Assembly: GCF_032062245.1 (NCBI RefSeq)
Contig: NZ_DAMBQF010000009.1
Span: 23,946-87,945 of the forward strand
Origin: Soonwooa sp032062245
GTDB taxonomy: Bacteria > Bacteroidota > Bacteroidia > Flavobacteriales > Weeksellaceae
DNA: 64,000 bases
Direction of reading: 5' to 3'
The notes below the pieces were generated by a model. That model saw nothing but the letters and a program-made list of their open reading frames with translations. It did not search any database and had not been told where the DNA came from. This document shows, piece by piece, positions 43,972-53,796 of the stretch. The position numbers were made by a program, and so were the translations under genes. Within the stretch, counting starts at the first letter, position 1. The number at the start of each line of letters is the position of its first letter.

Positions 43972-46344
43972 ATGTGTAAAAATCTACTCCATAAACTTTT
44001 ACTTTTTAATCTAATAATATTTGGATATTTTTCATCAAATGCCCAAAGTATTAGTATTAATACAACTTCATATACAGCAGACCAACTTGTTAAAGATATT
44101 TTTGTAGGGAACAATCAAAGTTGTATCGCTGTTGATAATATTAATATTTATGGGAAAGAATTTGGAGGAGGTAAAAAAAGCTGGGGATATTTCAATAAAA
44201 ATAATTCCAGCTTAGCTTTTAACGAAGGTATCATTCTTTCAACAGGAATGGCGAATCTTGCAGTTGGACCAAATTCTAGTCTACAAGACGAGAAGGATTC
44301 GTCTTGGAAATCTGATCCAGACTTGTTTGATGCACTAAAAAATGCAGGACTACCAACAGATAATTTATTAAACGCAACGGTTTTAGAATTTGATTTCATA
44401 TCTAAAAATAAAAACAGTATTGCATTTGAGTATATGTTTTTGTCAGAAGAATATCGACCAGATAATTGTAATTATTCTGATGCTTTTGCTTTTTTAATCA
44501 AAAAAGCTGACAATACAGAGCCTTTCAAAAACATAGCTGTCGTACCAGGAACAAATATCCCTGTAACGTCTCTAACAATAAATGGTGCTGAAACATGTCC
44601 AAGCAATATTCAATATTTTGGTTCTTTTAATGATTCTAGGTATCCAACTCATAATTTTAATGGAGAAACAAAAGTGTTAAAAGCAATTGCAAATATTGAA
44701 GTTGGCGTTAAATACCGAATGAAATTAGTAATTTCCGACCATGGTGATATACAAGGAAGATACGATTCAGCGGTTTTTTTAAAAGGTAGAAGTTTTGGAA
44801 ATAAAGATTTAGGGCGTGACTGGACAGAAAATAATGGTAATGCACTTTGTCCAGGCGAAAACAGACAAATTGACGCGACGGAAATTGGAGCAACCAAATA
44901 TACATGGTACAAAGATGGGTTTCAGATTTTGTCAGGTAACTTTCCCACCTATCTTGTTAAATATGAAGATGCTGGATATTACGAGGTAGAAATTGAACTT
45001 AATGGCGCTTGCAGTATTAAAGGGCAAATTAACATTGAAGGGCAAACGATGCCTAATTTCATGAATACAACTTTTAAAGTTTGTGATGAAGACTTTGATA
45101 ACATCTATAATGTGAATTTGGATGATGAGAACACGAAACAAATTCTTGACAGCCATCCCAATTTTCAAATTAGGTATTATGAAAATGAGCCAATAAACAC
45201 GAACAATCCGAATGAAGTTCCAATTAATAAAATAAGTTTTACTACGAATTCGAAAAGTGTCTGGATTTGGGTGAAACCTGGAAATTGTGATCCAGTTACG
45301 AAAGAGATAACATTCTCTAAAAATTCAAACAGCACACCGAAGCCTCATTCGGATATTGCGATTTGTGATGATAAACTTGAAGGCTATAAAGAAATTGACC
45401 TTTTGGATTATTATAAAGACATCGCTGATAACATAGAAGGAATACCTCAATTTTATAAAACCGAAGAAGATGCAAAAAAGCAAAATAATGTACTTAATAG
45501 TACTAAAGTCCTATTAACATCTACCTCACAGAATAAGTATTACATCCGTTATAACCAACCTAACAAGTGTGATGATATTGAAGAAATAACATTCATTCTA
45601 AAGCAACCAGCAAAATCTAATATGCCAAAAGAAGTTAAAATCTGTAAAAATACAACGACAACTTTAGATGCTGGCGAAGGCCCGAGCCCAAGCACTTTCT
45701 TTACATCGTACGAATGGAGTTTTAAAGACCCCATAACACAAACCAATGCTACCACTCAAAAAATTGAAAATGTACCCGTTGGCGTATACACCGTAAAACT
45801 TGGTTATAATGCTTGCTTTTATACACAAACTGTCGAAGTCAAGCAAGCGCCAACTGCTATTATAGATGCTATCGAGATTAATGGATCGACTGTGACCGTT
45901 AAAGCTATAGGTGGCACAGCGCCTTACAAATATTCATTGGATGACAACACATTTCCTGGTAGCTTCCAAGATTCTTCGATTTTCAAAAATGTGTCGCTTG
46001 GTAACCATACGATCTACGTCAAATCCAGTGATGATTGTGGGCTTGTATCTAGAGATTTTTCGGTAGTCAATATTGCCAATGTCATCAGCCCAAATGCCGA
46101 CGGTAAAAATGATGTGATCAATCTTTCTGAATTATTAAATAAAACCGAAGCTCGTTTTAAAGTTTATAATCGAAACGGTGTTTTAGTGTTTGAAGGTAAT
46201 TCTGCCAACCAATTTATTTGGGATGGTAAACAAAACGGCCGCGTTTTGCCGACAGGTACCTATTGGTATGTTGCTGATTGGATAGAGCCAACCTCTGGAA
46301 AAACCCAACAATTAAAAAGCTGGATTCTATTGAAAAATTATTAA
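43972..46344 (+). CDS. Choice-of-anchor L protein with T9SS type B sorting domain
   Basis: 790 residues from the ATG at 43972, which gives a proper signal peptide (LLLFNLIIFGYFSSNAQ). The first 250 residues are a choice-of-anchor L domain: AFNEGIILSTGMANLAVGPN, LEFDFISKNKNSIAFEYMF and FLSEEYRPDN-like text. Ig-like and linker modules follow. The C-terminal 85 residues are a type B (gliding-associated) sorting domain: ISPNADGKNDVINL, FKVYNRNGVLVFEG, IWDGKQNGRVLPTGTYWYV. It should be exported by T9SS and held at the cell surface, possibly as an adhesin. A larger relative follows 91 bp later. Confidence 0.9.
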   Translation: MCKNLLHKLLLFNLIIFGYFSSNAQSISINTTSYTADQLVKDIFVGNNQSCIAVDNINIYGKEFGGGKKSWGYFNKNNSSLAFNEGIILSTGMANLAVGPNSSLQDEKDSSWKSDPDLFDALKNAGLPTDNLLNATVLEFDFISKNKNSIAFEYMFLSEEYRPDNCNYSDAFAFLIKKADNTEPFKNIAVVPGTNIPVTSLTINGAETCPSNIQYFGSFNDSRYPTHNFNGETKVLKAIANIEVGVKYRMKLVISDHGDIQGRYDSAVFLKGRSFGNKDLGRDWTENNGNALCPGENRQIDATEIGATKYTWYKDGFQILSGNFPTYLVKYEDAGYYEVEIELNGACSIKGQINIEGQTMPNFMNTTFKVCDEDFDNIYNVNLDDENTKQILDSHPNFQIRYYENEPINTNNPNEVPINKISFTTNSKSVWIWVKPGNCDPVTKEITFSKNSNSTPKPHSDIAICDDKLEGYKEIDLLDYYKDIADNIEGIPQFYKTEEDAKKQNNVLNSTKVLLTSTSQNKYYIRYNQPNKCDDIEEITFILKQPAKSNMPKEVKICKNTTTTLDAGEGPSPSTFFTSYEWSFKDPITQTNATTQKIENVPVGVYTVKLGYNACFYTQTVEVKQAPTAIIDAIEINGSTVTVKAIGGTAPYKYSLDDNTFPGSFQDSSIFKNVSLGNHTIYVKSSDDCGLVSRDFSVVNIANVISPNADGKNDVINLSELLNKTEARFKVYNRNGVLVFEGNSANQFIWDGKQNGRVLPTGTYWYVADWIEPTSGKTQQLKSWILLKNY

Positions 46345-46407
46345 TAAAACACGAATAATTTTTAGTTAAAAAGCCTTTTATCCATAATACTTTTGCCATT
46401 TTATCGT

Positions 46408-46415
46408 TACATTTG
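46408..46415 (+). promoter_or_regulatory. -7 promoter element of the giant type B T9SS gene
   Basis: TACATTTG lies 20 bp before the ATG at 46436, giving a short leader. No -33 TTG at the normal spacing. Confidence 0.4.
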
Positions 46416-46435
46416 TTAGCATAAGTATTATTTTA

Positions 46436-49400
46436 ATGAAAAGGTTTTTATCGGCGTTTATACTTCTATTTTTTTTCACACAGTTTTCCGCACAATTTGA
46501 TAAAGAACATTGGTTTGCGCCGATGTTTGATGATCAAGGTAACACAAGTCCGTTAACTCAGTTTTTACATTTATCAACAAATTCTGGAACAGAGTTTACG
46601 GTATATGTCTACAACAATAATAAGTTAATCTATCAAGCCAATATCAAAAAAGGTAGTCCTGCCACTATTGGTATCGATCGTCAATATATGATCACGAAAG
46701 ATAATGCAGCTTTAGGAAAAGCTAACACCATGGGACTTTATGTTAGAGCTGACTTTCCTTTTTTTGCAAACTTTAGATTTGGTGTTGAGGCACATGCGGA
46801 GATTTTAACCTCTAAAGGTGCAGCGGCTTTAGGTCAAGATTTTTACACTGTTGTTTCACCCAATAACTATAGTGATACTAATCTCAATTTTATGACGAGT
46901 GTTATTGCAACGCAAGACAATACGCTCGTAAAAATAGATGGATTCAAAAAACCTTTAGTTTTTAATAATGTTCCTACACAGGCTTCATACACAGTAACGC
47001 TCAACAGAGGACAATCTTATATTTTGCAAGGGAAAAGTCTTAGTAATCTTAGTAACTTAGATGCCTTTACAGGAGCGCATATAACTGCTGATAAACCAAT
47101 TTCGGTGACTAATGGTAACTTCAATGGGCAACAGTCAAAAATTGCATTTAGTGGAGACGGATCAGATATATTGATGGATCAATCAGTACCAACCGATAAA
47201 CTAGGCGACGAATTTATTATCGTTAAAGGTTATGGTAAAATTGGCAACGATATGGAAGGCGCTATTGTAGTCGCTACCCAGCCAAATACCGATATCTACG
47301 TTAATAATGAAACATCACCAATTGCGACACTTGCTAATCCAGGAGACCACTTCAGAATAGACGATACGAAATACAAACCTCAAGGTAGCGATCATTACAA
47401 TCTATACATCAAAACGAAAGATAAAAAGAAAATATATGTCTACCAATTAATGGCTGGCGTAGAAAATGACACTAAAAATGGTATAGAAACCATTAAAGCC
47501 GTCTCTACTGGAGGTATGAATTTTATTCCACCTATCAGTTGCTATCTTCCAAAAGTTATTGATGAAATTTCTGATATTGACAAGATTGGTCCAAAATCTT
47601 ATACTACCAAACTAAACATCATTACGCAACAAGGCGCTACGGTTATAGTAAAAAATGGCTCTACTATTATTCAAACTATTAATCCTTCAGATTTAAAACC
47701 TGTTTCTGGTGCCACTGATTGGGGCACTTATTCGATACTAAATGTAACTGGCAATATCTCAGTTGAGTCGACCAAAGCGGTTACTGCTGGTATTTCGGCA
47801 GGAGATTCTAATGTTGGTTACGGTGGTTTTTTTGCAGGTTTCACTAGAATACCTTTAATTGTAAATGTAGATGAAAATGCTTGCATTCCATACGCGATTT
47901 TAGAGCTACCGCAAGGTTACACCAAGTATGAATGGTTCAACGTTGACGATCCTACAACTATCCTAACAGAGGCTGCAAGTCCTCACATTTTTAAACCAAC
48001 AAAACCCGGAACATATAAATGTCGTATAACTGAAGGTTCTTGTGATCCTGAAGAAACTTTGCCTTATAAATTTGAAAACTGCGTTACAGATCTCACAGAA
48101 AGCATTTGCGGCGTGCAAACTTTTAACCCTACTTTTAAATACAATACGACTGAGGCTGTTGCAAGTATTACTATTACAAAACAACCTACCAAAGGAACTG
48201 TGGTTGTTAACGGCACAAGTTTTACTTATACACCAAACCCAACTGTTACAGATGAGTCGGACGAGATAGAATACAATATCTCCAACGCTTCCGGAACAGT
48301 TACAGAAAAGGTTAAACACACAATTATTATTAACCAAATTATTGCAACAGACACCACCGTTGGAGAATGCTCGACTACAAATTCTGCGAGTTTTGATTTA
48401 ACAAAAACCAAGTACACAACAATACCAAATTTCCAAAGTGTAAAATATTACAGGTCGCGACCTGGTGCAGAAGACCCAACAATTTCTGACGAAATTTCTA
48501 GTCCATATCCAGCAACAGATGGCACAATTGTCTATGCAAGAATTGAAAATACTTTAGGTTGTCATGCAGTCAGAGAGGTGACTTTAAAAATTATGTCAGC
48601 TCCTGATGTTAAACCTGAAAACTACACAAAGCTCCATTGCGACGAGGAAGACGGCAAAATAGATGGCAATTATAAAGTTATCTTTAGTGATGTTATTGCT
48701 GGTATTATGACAAACCCTGCTGGTTTTACAATTAATTTTTTTAAAACAAAACCTGATGCTGAAGCACCTAATAACGCATTACCACAAAACACACCTCATG
48801 TTTTCACTGCTGGCAATAATAAAATTTGGGTTCGTGTAGAATCTGACTGCGATCTTGTCATCAAAGAAGTTGAATTAAAACTTGGCGCTTTAATACCAGA
48901 CATTACAACTGGCGGAACTGCAACCTATAAAGAAAATGTTTGTAATGATGTTAACGCTTACGATTATCTAAGTAAATTCACTAACGAAACTGCATTAAGT
49001 GCAACTTATTACAAATCCCTTCCTGATGCTCAAAATAATGTAGATGGCATAACAGTTAATAATCCAACAACCCTTAGTACCGCAGATGGAGTCAACACTT
49101 TCTACTTTAGAGTTTGGAAGGCACCAGCATTCTGTGCAAGAATCTTCAAATTAGAGTTAACGCGTCAAAGTCCTCCTAAGCCAACTTTCCCAGGTGCGCC
49201 TTATCACATTTGTGATGATGGCACTTCAACTTATACTCTAGATGCAGGAGCAGGCTACACCTCATGGGAATGGTATAATGACAATGATCCTAGCACAATG
49301 ATTATTAACAGTAGAACAATTCCTGTTAAACCTGGTAAATATTTTGTCATTGTTAAATCTACAACTGCGCCTTGTCCAATAAAATCTGACGTCGTGGAGG

Positions 49401-50698
49401 TTATCGGCGAACCAAAACCTGATTTGGATACAACTAGACTGACTAGAACTTTTTGTGATAACGACCTTGATGGCAAAGCAGATGTAACATTCTCGACAGA
49501 TGTGACACCCTATATCCTTACAAACAGTTCGCATTTTGATGATATTAAATATTATACAAATGCAGCAATGACTTCTTCATATCTAATCACAACAGACAAG
49601 TGGTCTTTTGCAACTGACACAGCAGATGTTTGGGTAAAAGTAAAACCAAAGCATTGCGCAGAAGCTTCAGCAAAAATCACATTAAAAGTCGGCCCTAAAA
49701 TTTCGTTATTAAAAGATAAAGAAACGATTCCAGAATGTGGCGATCTGGAAGGAAAATACACAGTTAGCAATCTTGATAATTACAGAACTAACTTCACAAC
49801 TGATCAAAGTTTAAATTTTACTTATCACAACTCAAAATCTGGTGCTCAAAATAACAACGATATTGTAACAAGTTCAGATTTGACATTTACAAATTCTAAA
49901 ACTTATTATTTACGGATTTCATCACCAGCTGGTTTATGCTCTGTTTTAGGAGAATTAAAGATAAACATCAATCGTCCAGAAGCTTCAACAGAACTTAAAG
50001 ACGAATCGATTTGTAGCGGTACAACCATCGATTTAAAAGTTGGTTCGGGTTTCAGAAGTCATGTTTGGTACAAAGCGGAAGATCTTAATACGCCAATTTG
50101 GGATAAAGAAACTTATAATGCTTCAATAGGAAATTATGTTGTCGTCCTTGAAGCACAAAATGGCTGCAAATATTCTCAACCAGTTAAAGTAACTCAAGCT
50201 GAATCGGCAAAAATAACAGCCATAATTATTGATGGCACAACGGTTACAGTAAAAGCCGAAGGTGGCGTTCCTCCGTACGAATATGCACTCGAAGGTCCGT
50301 CGTATTACCAAGGATTTAGTTCTAATTTTGTTTTTCCGGATGTTAGCAAACCTGGCCTCTATACGGTTTCGGTAAAAACATCGAGTAATTGTGCTCCCAC
50401 AACAGCAAGTCTTAGTATTCTTAAAATACAGAATACCATTACGCCAAATGGTGACGGTCGAAATGATTATGTTGATTATTCTGAATTAAAATCAAAAACG
50501 GATGCTAAGTTTATCATTATCGATAGATATGGTAAAAAAGTATATGATTCTGCAGAGAAAAAAGATTACATCTGGGACGGAAAACTCAATGGTAAACCGC
50601 TGCCAAATGACACCTATTGGTACATTTTGGAATGGACAGATCTTGGCGCACCTTCGCCAACTCAGCAAAAAGGTTGGATTTTACTTAAAAACAATTAA
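46436..50698 (+). CDS. Giant surface protein: IgGFc-binding-like head, T9SS type B sorting domain
   Basis: 1420 residues with signal peptide FLSAFILLFFFTQFSAQ. The first 450 residues resemble the IgGFc-binding N-terminal domain (GQDFYTVVSPNNYSDTNLNF, SVIATQDNTLVKIDG, GAHITADKPISVTNG). About 800 residues of repeated modules follow, each near 100-150 residues with recurring Cys and VRVES/YYKSLPDAQN-type strands. The C-terminus is a type B sorting domain (ITPNGDGRNDYVDY, IIIDRYGKKVYDS, IWDGKLNGKPLPNDTYWYI), very like that of the preceding gene. It is predicted to be surface-exposed through T9SS. Binding partner unknown. Confidence 0.9.
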   Translation: MKRFLSAFILLFFFTQFSAQFDKEHWFAPMFDDQGNTSPLTQFLHLSTNSGTEFTVYVYNNNKLIYQANIKKGSPATIGIDRQYMITKDNAALGKANTMGLYVRADFPFFANFRFGVEAHAEILTSKGAAALGQDFYTVVSPNNYSDTNLNFMTSVIATQDNTLVKIDGFKKPLVFNNVPTQASYTVTLNRGQSYILQGKSLSNLSNLDAFTGAHITADKPISVTNGNFNGQQSKIAFSGDGSDILMDQSVPTDKLGDEFIIVKGYGKIGNDMEGAIVVATQPNTDIYVNNETSPIATLANPGDHFRIDDTKYKPQGSDHYNLYIKTKDKKKIYVYQLMAGVENDTKNGIETIKAVSTGGMNFIPPISCYLPKVIDEISDIDKIGPKSYTTKLNIITQQGATVIVKNGSTIIQTINPSDLKPVSGATDWGTYSILNVTGNISVESTKAVTAGISAGDSNVGYGGFFAGFTRIPLIVNVDENACIPYAILELPQGYTKYEWFNVDDPTTILTEAASPHIFKPTKPGTYKCRITEGSCDPEETLPYKFENCVTDLTESICGVQTFNPTFKYNTTEAVASITITKQPTKGTVVVNGTSFTYTPNPTVTDESDEIEYNISNASGTVTEKVKHTIIINQIIATDTTVGECSTTNSASFDLTKTKYTTIPNFQSVKYYRSRPGAEDPTISDEISSPYPATDGTIVYARIENTLGCHAVREVTLKIMSAPDVKPENYTKLHCDEEDGKIDGNYKVIFSDVIAGIMTNPAGFTINFFKTKPDAEAPNNALPQNTPHVFTAGNNKIWVRVESDCDLVIKEVELKLGALIPDITTGGTATYKENVCNDVNAYDYLSKFTNETALSATYYKSLPDAQNNVDGITVNNPTTLSTADGVNTFYFRVWKAPAFCARIFKLELTRQSPPKPTFPGAPYHICDDGTSTYTLDAGAGYTSWEWYNDNDPSTMIINSRTIPVKPGKYFVIVKSTTAPCPIKSDVVEVIGEPKPDLDTTRLTRTFCDNDLDGKADVTFSTDVTPYILTNSSHFDDIKYYTNAAMTSSYLITTDKWSFATDTADVWVKVKPKHCAEASAKITLKVGPKISLLKDKETIPECGDLEGKYTVSNLDNYRTNFTTDQSLNFTYHNSKSGAQNNNDIVTSSDLTFTNSKTYYLRISSPAGLCSVLGELKININRPEASTELKDESICSGTTIDLKVGSGFRSHVWYKAEDLNTPIWDKETYNASIGNYVVVLEAQNGCKYSQPVKVTQAESAKITAIIIDGTTVTVKAEGGVPPYEYALEGPSYYQGFSSNFVFPDVSKPGLYTVSVKTSSNCAPTTASLSILKIQNTITPNGDGRNDYVDYSELKSKTDAKFIIIDRYGKKVYDSAEKKDYIWDGKLNGKPLPNDTYWYILEWTDLGAPSPTQQKGWILLKNN

Positions 50699-50742
50699 AA
50701 AATCTATCACTAAAAATTTAATTATAACAAATTAACAATTCT

Positions 50743-50775
50743 GGGTTAAAGTTTAATATAACTTTAACCCTTTTT
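50743..50775 (+). terminator. Intrinsic terminator
   Basis: 11-bp arms GGGTTAAAGTT / AACTTTAACCC with a short AT loop and T tract, after the giant T9SS gene. Confidence 0.88.
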
Positions 50776-50812
50776 ATTTATCATAAACACAACAAATAGG
50801 GAAAATTCTCAA

Positions 50813-50820
50813 TACTTTTG
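50813..50820 (+). promoter_or_regulatory. -7 promoter element with very short leader
   Basis: TACTTTTG ends 9 bp before the ATG at 50830, so the transcript would have a leader of only a few bases. Confidence 0.4.
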
Positions 50821-50829
50821 CTTCTCGAA

Positions 50830-51621
50830 ATGAAACAACTTTTACTACTTTTTATCACGATATTTAGCTTTTCTCTAAAAGCTCAAACTTACAATGGGGA
50901 AATCTATTTGAGAGATCATTCCAATCTTTTTCTTAATCAGTTTTATGTAACCAATCTTAATACACAAAACACGGTTTTAGCAGATTATAACGGAAATTTT
51001 AGTATTCCTGCAAAAAGTGGCGACGTTATTAGATTCACCTCAATTATCACCGATCGAAAAGACATTACTTTAACCAACGAATTATTAGCATTAAATAAAA
51101 ACTTCGTTGAGTTGAGCATCGCCTACTACGAAATACAAGAAGTTGTTGTATCAGCCTTTAAAGCTAGCGGAAATTTGAGAAAAGATGTAACCAGTCTTAA
51201 AAGTACGGACACATCTTACGAACTCCGAAAAGTTATTGGACTGCCTGCGCCGAAGGGTGATGGCACCTCGCCTCAAGAGCCGTTGTTAGGCTTTCGCGAT
51301 GGCGGATACAGTCTTAGCATAAGCAGTCTTTACGACATGTTATCTGGGGAAGCGAAAAAGAAAAAGCGCCTTTATGAATATGAAAAGATGGAAAAAAGCA
51401 TTAGTGGTATTCAAAAGTATTTTGGCGACGACTATTTTACACGTTTAAAAATCCCTAAAGAATTCATCCCAAATTTCTTGCAATTCATCTATAGTTCAGA
51501 TAATATTTCTTATTTGACAGAAGCTGGTAATTACGAAGCGGTGAAGCCTTATATCGAACGTTATCTTCCAATTTATCAAAGACGTCTACGAAATTCACAT
51601 TTGACCGATTCTGCCTTGTAA
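50830..51621 (+). CDS. Exported protein with carboxypeptidase-regulatory-like (CarboxypepD_reg) fold
   Basis: 263 residues from the ATG at 50830. A signal peptide (LLLLFITIFSFSLKAQ) is followed by a beta-sandwich: TYNGEIYLRDHSNLFLNQFY, TVLADYNGNFSIPAKSGDVI and FTSIITDRKDITL. This is the peptidase-regulatory-like domain found at the N-terminus of TonB-dependent receptors, here without the barrel. Then comes YYEIQEVVVSAFKASG and a charged helical tail. Probably periplasmic; role unknown. It lies upstream of trmB as a separate unit. Confidence 0.82.
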   Translation: MKQLLLLFITIFSFSLKAQTYNGEIYLRDHSNLFLNQFYVTNLNTQNTVLADYNGNFSIPAKSGDVIRFTSIITDRKDITLTNELLALNKNFVELSIAYYEIQEVVVSAFKASGNLRKDVTSLKSTDTSYELRKVIGLPAPKGDGTSPQEPLLGFRDGGYSLSISSLYDMLSGEAKKKKRLYEYEKMEKSISGIQKYFGDDYFTRLKIPKEFIPNFLQFIYSSDNISYLTEAGNYEAVKPYIERYLPIYQRRLRNSHLTDSAL

Positions 51622-51685
51622 TTTAACATAATAATTGTTAAAGCTAAGTTAAATTTTCTTATTTTTGAATTCATTAAAATTCAAA

Positions 51686-52366
51686 ATGGGCAAGAATAAA
51701 ATAGCAAGATTCGAAGAGAATAAAGTATTACCTAACGTCTTTCAACCAACCCGCGAGGAAGCACTTAACAATTATCCCTTAAAAGGAAATTGGAGAAAGG
51801 ACGTGTTTAAAAATGATAATCCTATTGTCCTAGAACTCGGCTGCGGAAAAGGTGAATACAGTGTTGGATTAGCCAAAGCTTTTCCCCAAAAAAACTTTAT
51901 TGGTATTGACATCAAAGGCGCTCGTTTTTGGTTTGGGGCAAAAGAAGCTCATACATCTGAAATGAATAATGTCGCTTTTTTAAGAACTCAAATCGAATTG
52001 ATTGAACACTTCTTTGCAGAAAATGAAGTCGACGAAATTTGGATTACTTTCCCAGATCCACAGATAAAATACAGACGTACAAAACATCGTCTTACCCATC
52101 CTGACTTCCTTGATCGTTATAAAAAAATCATGAAGAAAGAAGGTGTTGTTCATCTAAAAACAGATTCAGAATTTTTACATGGATATACATTAGGTTATTT
52201 GCAAGGCGCAGGACACAATATTATCACAGCTCATCACGATATTTATGGTGCACCAGAGTACGAACCAGGAACACCACTTCTAAGAGAAATACAGACTTAT
52301 TACGAGCAATTATTCTCAGCAAAAGGAAAAACTATAACCTATATCAGATTTCAAATTAAATCATGA
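51686..52366 (+). CDS. trmB: tRNA (guanine-N7-)-methyltransferase
   Basis: 226 residues from the ATG at 51686. Rossmann SAM-binding motif VLELGCGKGEYSVGLAKAFP, acidic FIGIDIKGARFW, and the TrmB signature EIWITFPDPQIKYRRTKHRL with VVHLKTDSE. It methylates G46 in the variable loop of tRNAs. Length is normal. The stop overlaps the start of the downstream lipoprotein gene by 4 bp (ATGA), an odd functional pairing. Confidence 0.95.
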   Translation: MGKNKIARFEENKVLPNVFQPTREEALNNYPLKGNWRKDVFKNDNPIVLELGCGKGEYSVGLAKAFPQKNFIGIDIKGARFWFGAKEAHTSEMNNVAFLRTQIELIEHFFAENEVDEIWITFPDPQIKYRRTKHRLTHPDFLDRYKKIMKKEGVVHLKTDSEFLHGYTLGYLQGAGHNIITAHHDIYGAPEYEPGTPLLREIQTYYEQLFSAKGKTITYIRFQIKS

Positions 52367-52956
52367 AAAACTTGCTTTTATCAGCATTTTCCGGACTCTT
52401 GCTAAGTCAATGTACTATCAATAATTCTAAAAATCATATCACAAAAAGTAATAATATATCAGAAATACAACAATATATTAGTAAAGCTCATAGTGATGAT
52501 CAGTACTTGACTTTTCTAAAAAAACGTCTTACTACATTAAAAAATCAATCTTGGATGAAAAGTGATCTCGGCCCTGCAATGTCAGCACGAGCAGTTCATC
52601 CTACTCCAAATTTCAACCAACCTATTTATACGATGAATCAAGCATTGTATGATAAACTGTTACTAGAGAATAAAGCTAAACAACTACAACATTTTGTTGA
52701 TTTAATTAATGACATTATTAATGGTAAAGATCCGGAAGAAAATGATGTTATTATTGTATTTGAAAATAATTCTGCATGTAATCTTATTCTTAACGTAAGA
52801 GGATCTTCTCATAAAGACATTGCTGTTCCGTCAAAAAGCAACATGTACTTTACATTAGACAAAGGTGAATATAATTTTAGTTGTAATGTTTGTGATAAGA
52901 TTTATGCTTCAAAAAAAACAATCTCAAAAAATATAATTTTAAGTATTGGTACTTAA
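52363..52956 (+). CDS. Lipoprotein paralogous to the 40418 exported protein (possibly DUF6759 family)
   Basis: 197 residues with lipobox LSQC. A helical N-terminal half (ISEIQQYISKAHSDDQYLTF) is followed by the C-terminal domain VIIVFENNSACNLILNVRGS, IAVPSKSNMYFTLDKGEYNF and CNVCDKIYASKKTI. The order of motifs matches the 40418 gene, although here the protein is lipid-anchored rather than soluble. It is translationally coupled to trmB. The two paralogues point in opposite directions and flank the segment holding tsf. Confidence 0.8.
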   Translation: MKNLLLSAFSGLLLSQCTINNSKNHITKSNNISEIQQYISKAHSDDQYLTFLKKRLTTLKNQSWMKSDLGPAMSARAVHPTPNFNQPIYTMNQALYDKLLLENKAKQLQHFVDLINDIINGKDPEENDVIIVFENNSACNLILNVRGSSHKDIAVPSKSNMYFTLDKGEYNFSCNVCDKIYASKKTISKNIILSIGT

Positions 52957-52983
52957 GTTTTTTGTATTTACAATTAATAAAAC

Positions 52984-53020
52984 AAAAAAGGTTCAGAATA
53001 AATTCTGAACCTTTTTTTAT
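52984..53020. terminator. Bidirectional terminator at the end of the rpsB operon
   Basis: 15-bp arms (AAAAAAGGTTCAGAA / TTCTGAACCTTTTTT) with loop TAAA, between the convergent lipoprotein and rpsB genes. Confidence 0.93.
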
Positions 53021-53037
53021 TTCAATTAATCTGTTGA

Positions 53038-53796
53038 TTAAGCTTCGAAGTCAGCATCTTTTTCTGCTGTAGCCTTCTCCCCTTCTTCTTTAGATTTTTC
53101 TTTCTCAGCTTTTCTTTGAGATTGTCCTTCTTTGATAGATTCTGATACTACAGAAAGTACCATATCGATAGCTTTAGAAGCATCATCGTTTCCTGGGATA
53201 ACGAAGTCAACTTTTCTAGGATCAGAGTTAGTATCAACGATACCGAAAACTGGAATACCTAATTTTTTAGCTTCTGTAACAGCGATGTGTTCTCTCATAA
53301 TATCTACTACAAAGATAGCAGACGGAAGACGCACCATATCAGAGATAGAACCTAAGTTCTTTTCTAAGTTAGCTCTTTGACGATCAACTTGTAATCTTTC
53401 TTTTTTAGATAAAGTTTCGAAAGTACCATCTTTCTTCATTTTATCGATAGCGTTCATTTTCTTAACCGCTTTTCTGATAGTTACGAAGTTCGTCAACATA
53501 CCACCTGGCCATCTTTCTGTGATGTAAGGCATGTTAAGTTCTGCTGCATGTTTAGCAACAACTTCTTTCGCTTGCTTTTTAGTCGCTACGAAAAGAACTT
53601 TTTTACCTGCAGAAGTTATTTTTTCTAAAGCGTTACAAGCTTCGTCCAATTTAACTGCAGTTTTATGTAAATCTACGATGTGAATACCGTTTTTCTCCAT
53701 GAAAATGTATGGAGCCATATTTGGATTCCACTTTCTAGTCATGTGACCGAAGTGTACGCCAGCCTCTAGAAGGTCTTTTACATTTGCTTTTGCCAT
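53038..53796 (-). CDS. rpsB: 30S ribosomal protein S2
   Basis: 252 residues. Motifs: LLEAGVHFGHMTRKWNPNMA, KKVLFVATKKQAKEVVAKHA, ERWPGGMLTNFVTIRKAV, and IPVFGIVDTNSDP followed by VIPGNDDASKAI. A Lys/Glu-rich tail extends the C-terminus. It binds the 30S platform late in assembly and is needed for S1 docking and initiation. It is third in an rplM-rpsI-rpsB operon but tsf, the usual next gene, is missing and a terminator follows. Confidence 0.98.
   Translation of the reverse strand: MAKANVKDLLEAGVHFGHMTRKWNPNMAPYIFMEKNGIHIVDLHKTAVKLDEACNALEKITSAGKKVLFVATKKQAKEVVAKHAAELNMPYITERWPGGMLTNFVTIRKAVKKMNAIDKMKKDGTFETLSKKERLQVDRQRANLEKNLGSISDMVRLPSAIFVVDIMREHIAVTEAKKLGIPVFGIVDTNSDPRKVDFVIPGNDDASKAIDMVLSVVSESIKEGQSQRKAEKEKSKEEGEKATAEKDADFEA

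Noticed and set aside
39110..51685. Shared GAATTCATTAAAATT before the KTSC and trmB genes as a repeat element
   Set aside because: About 15 AT-rich bases only, at two promoter-proximal sites; likely chance in this composition.
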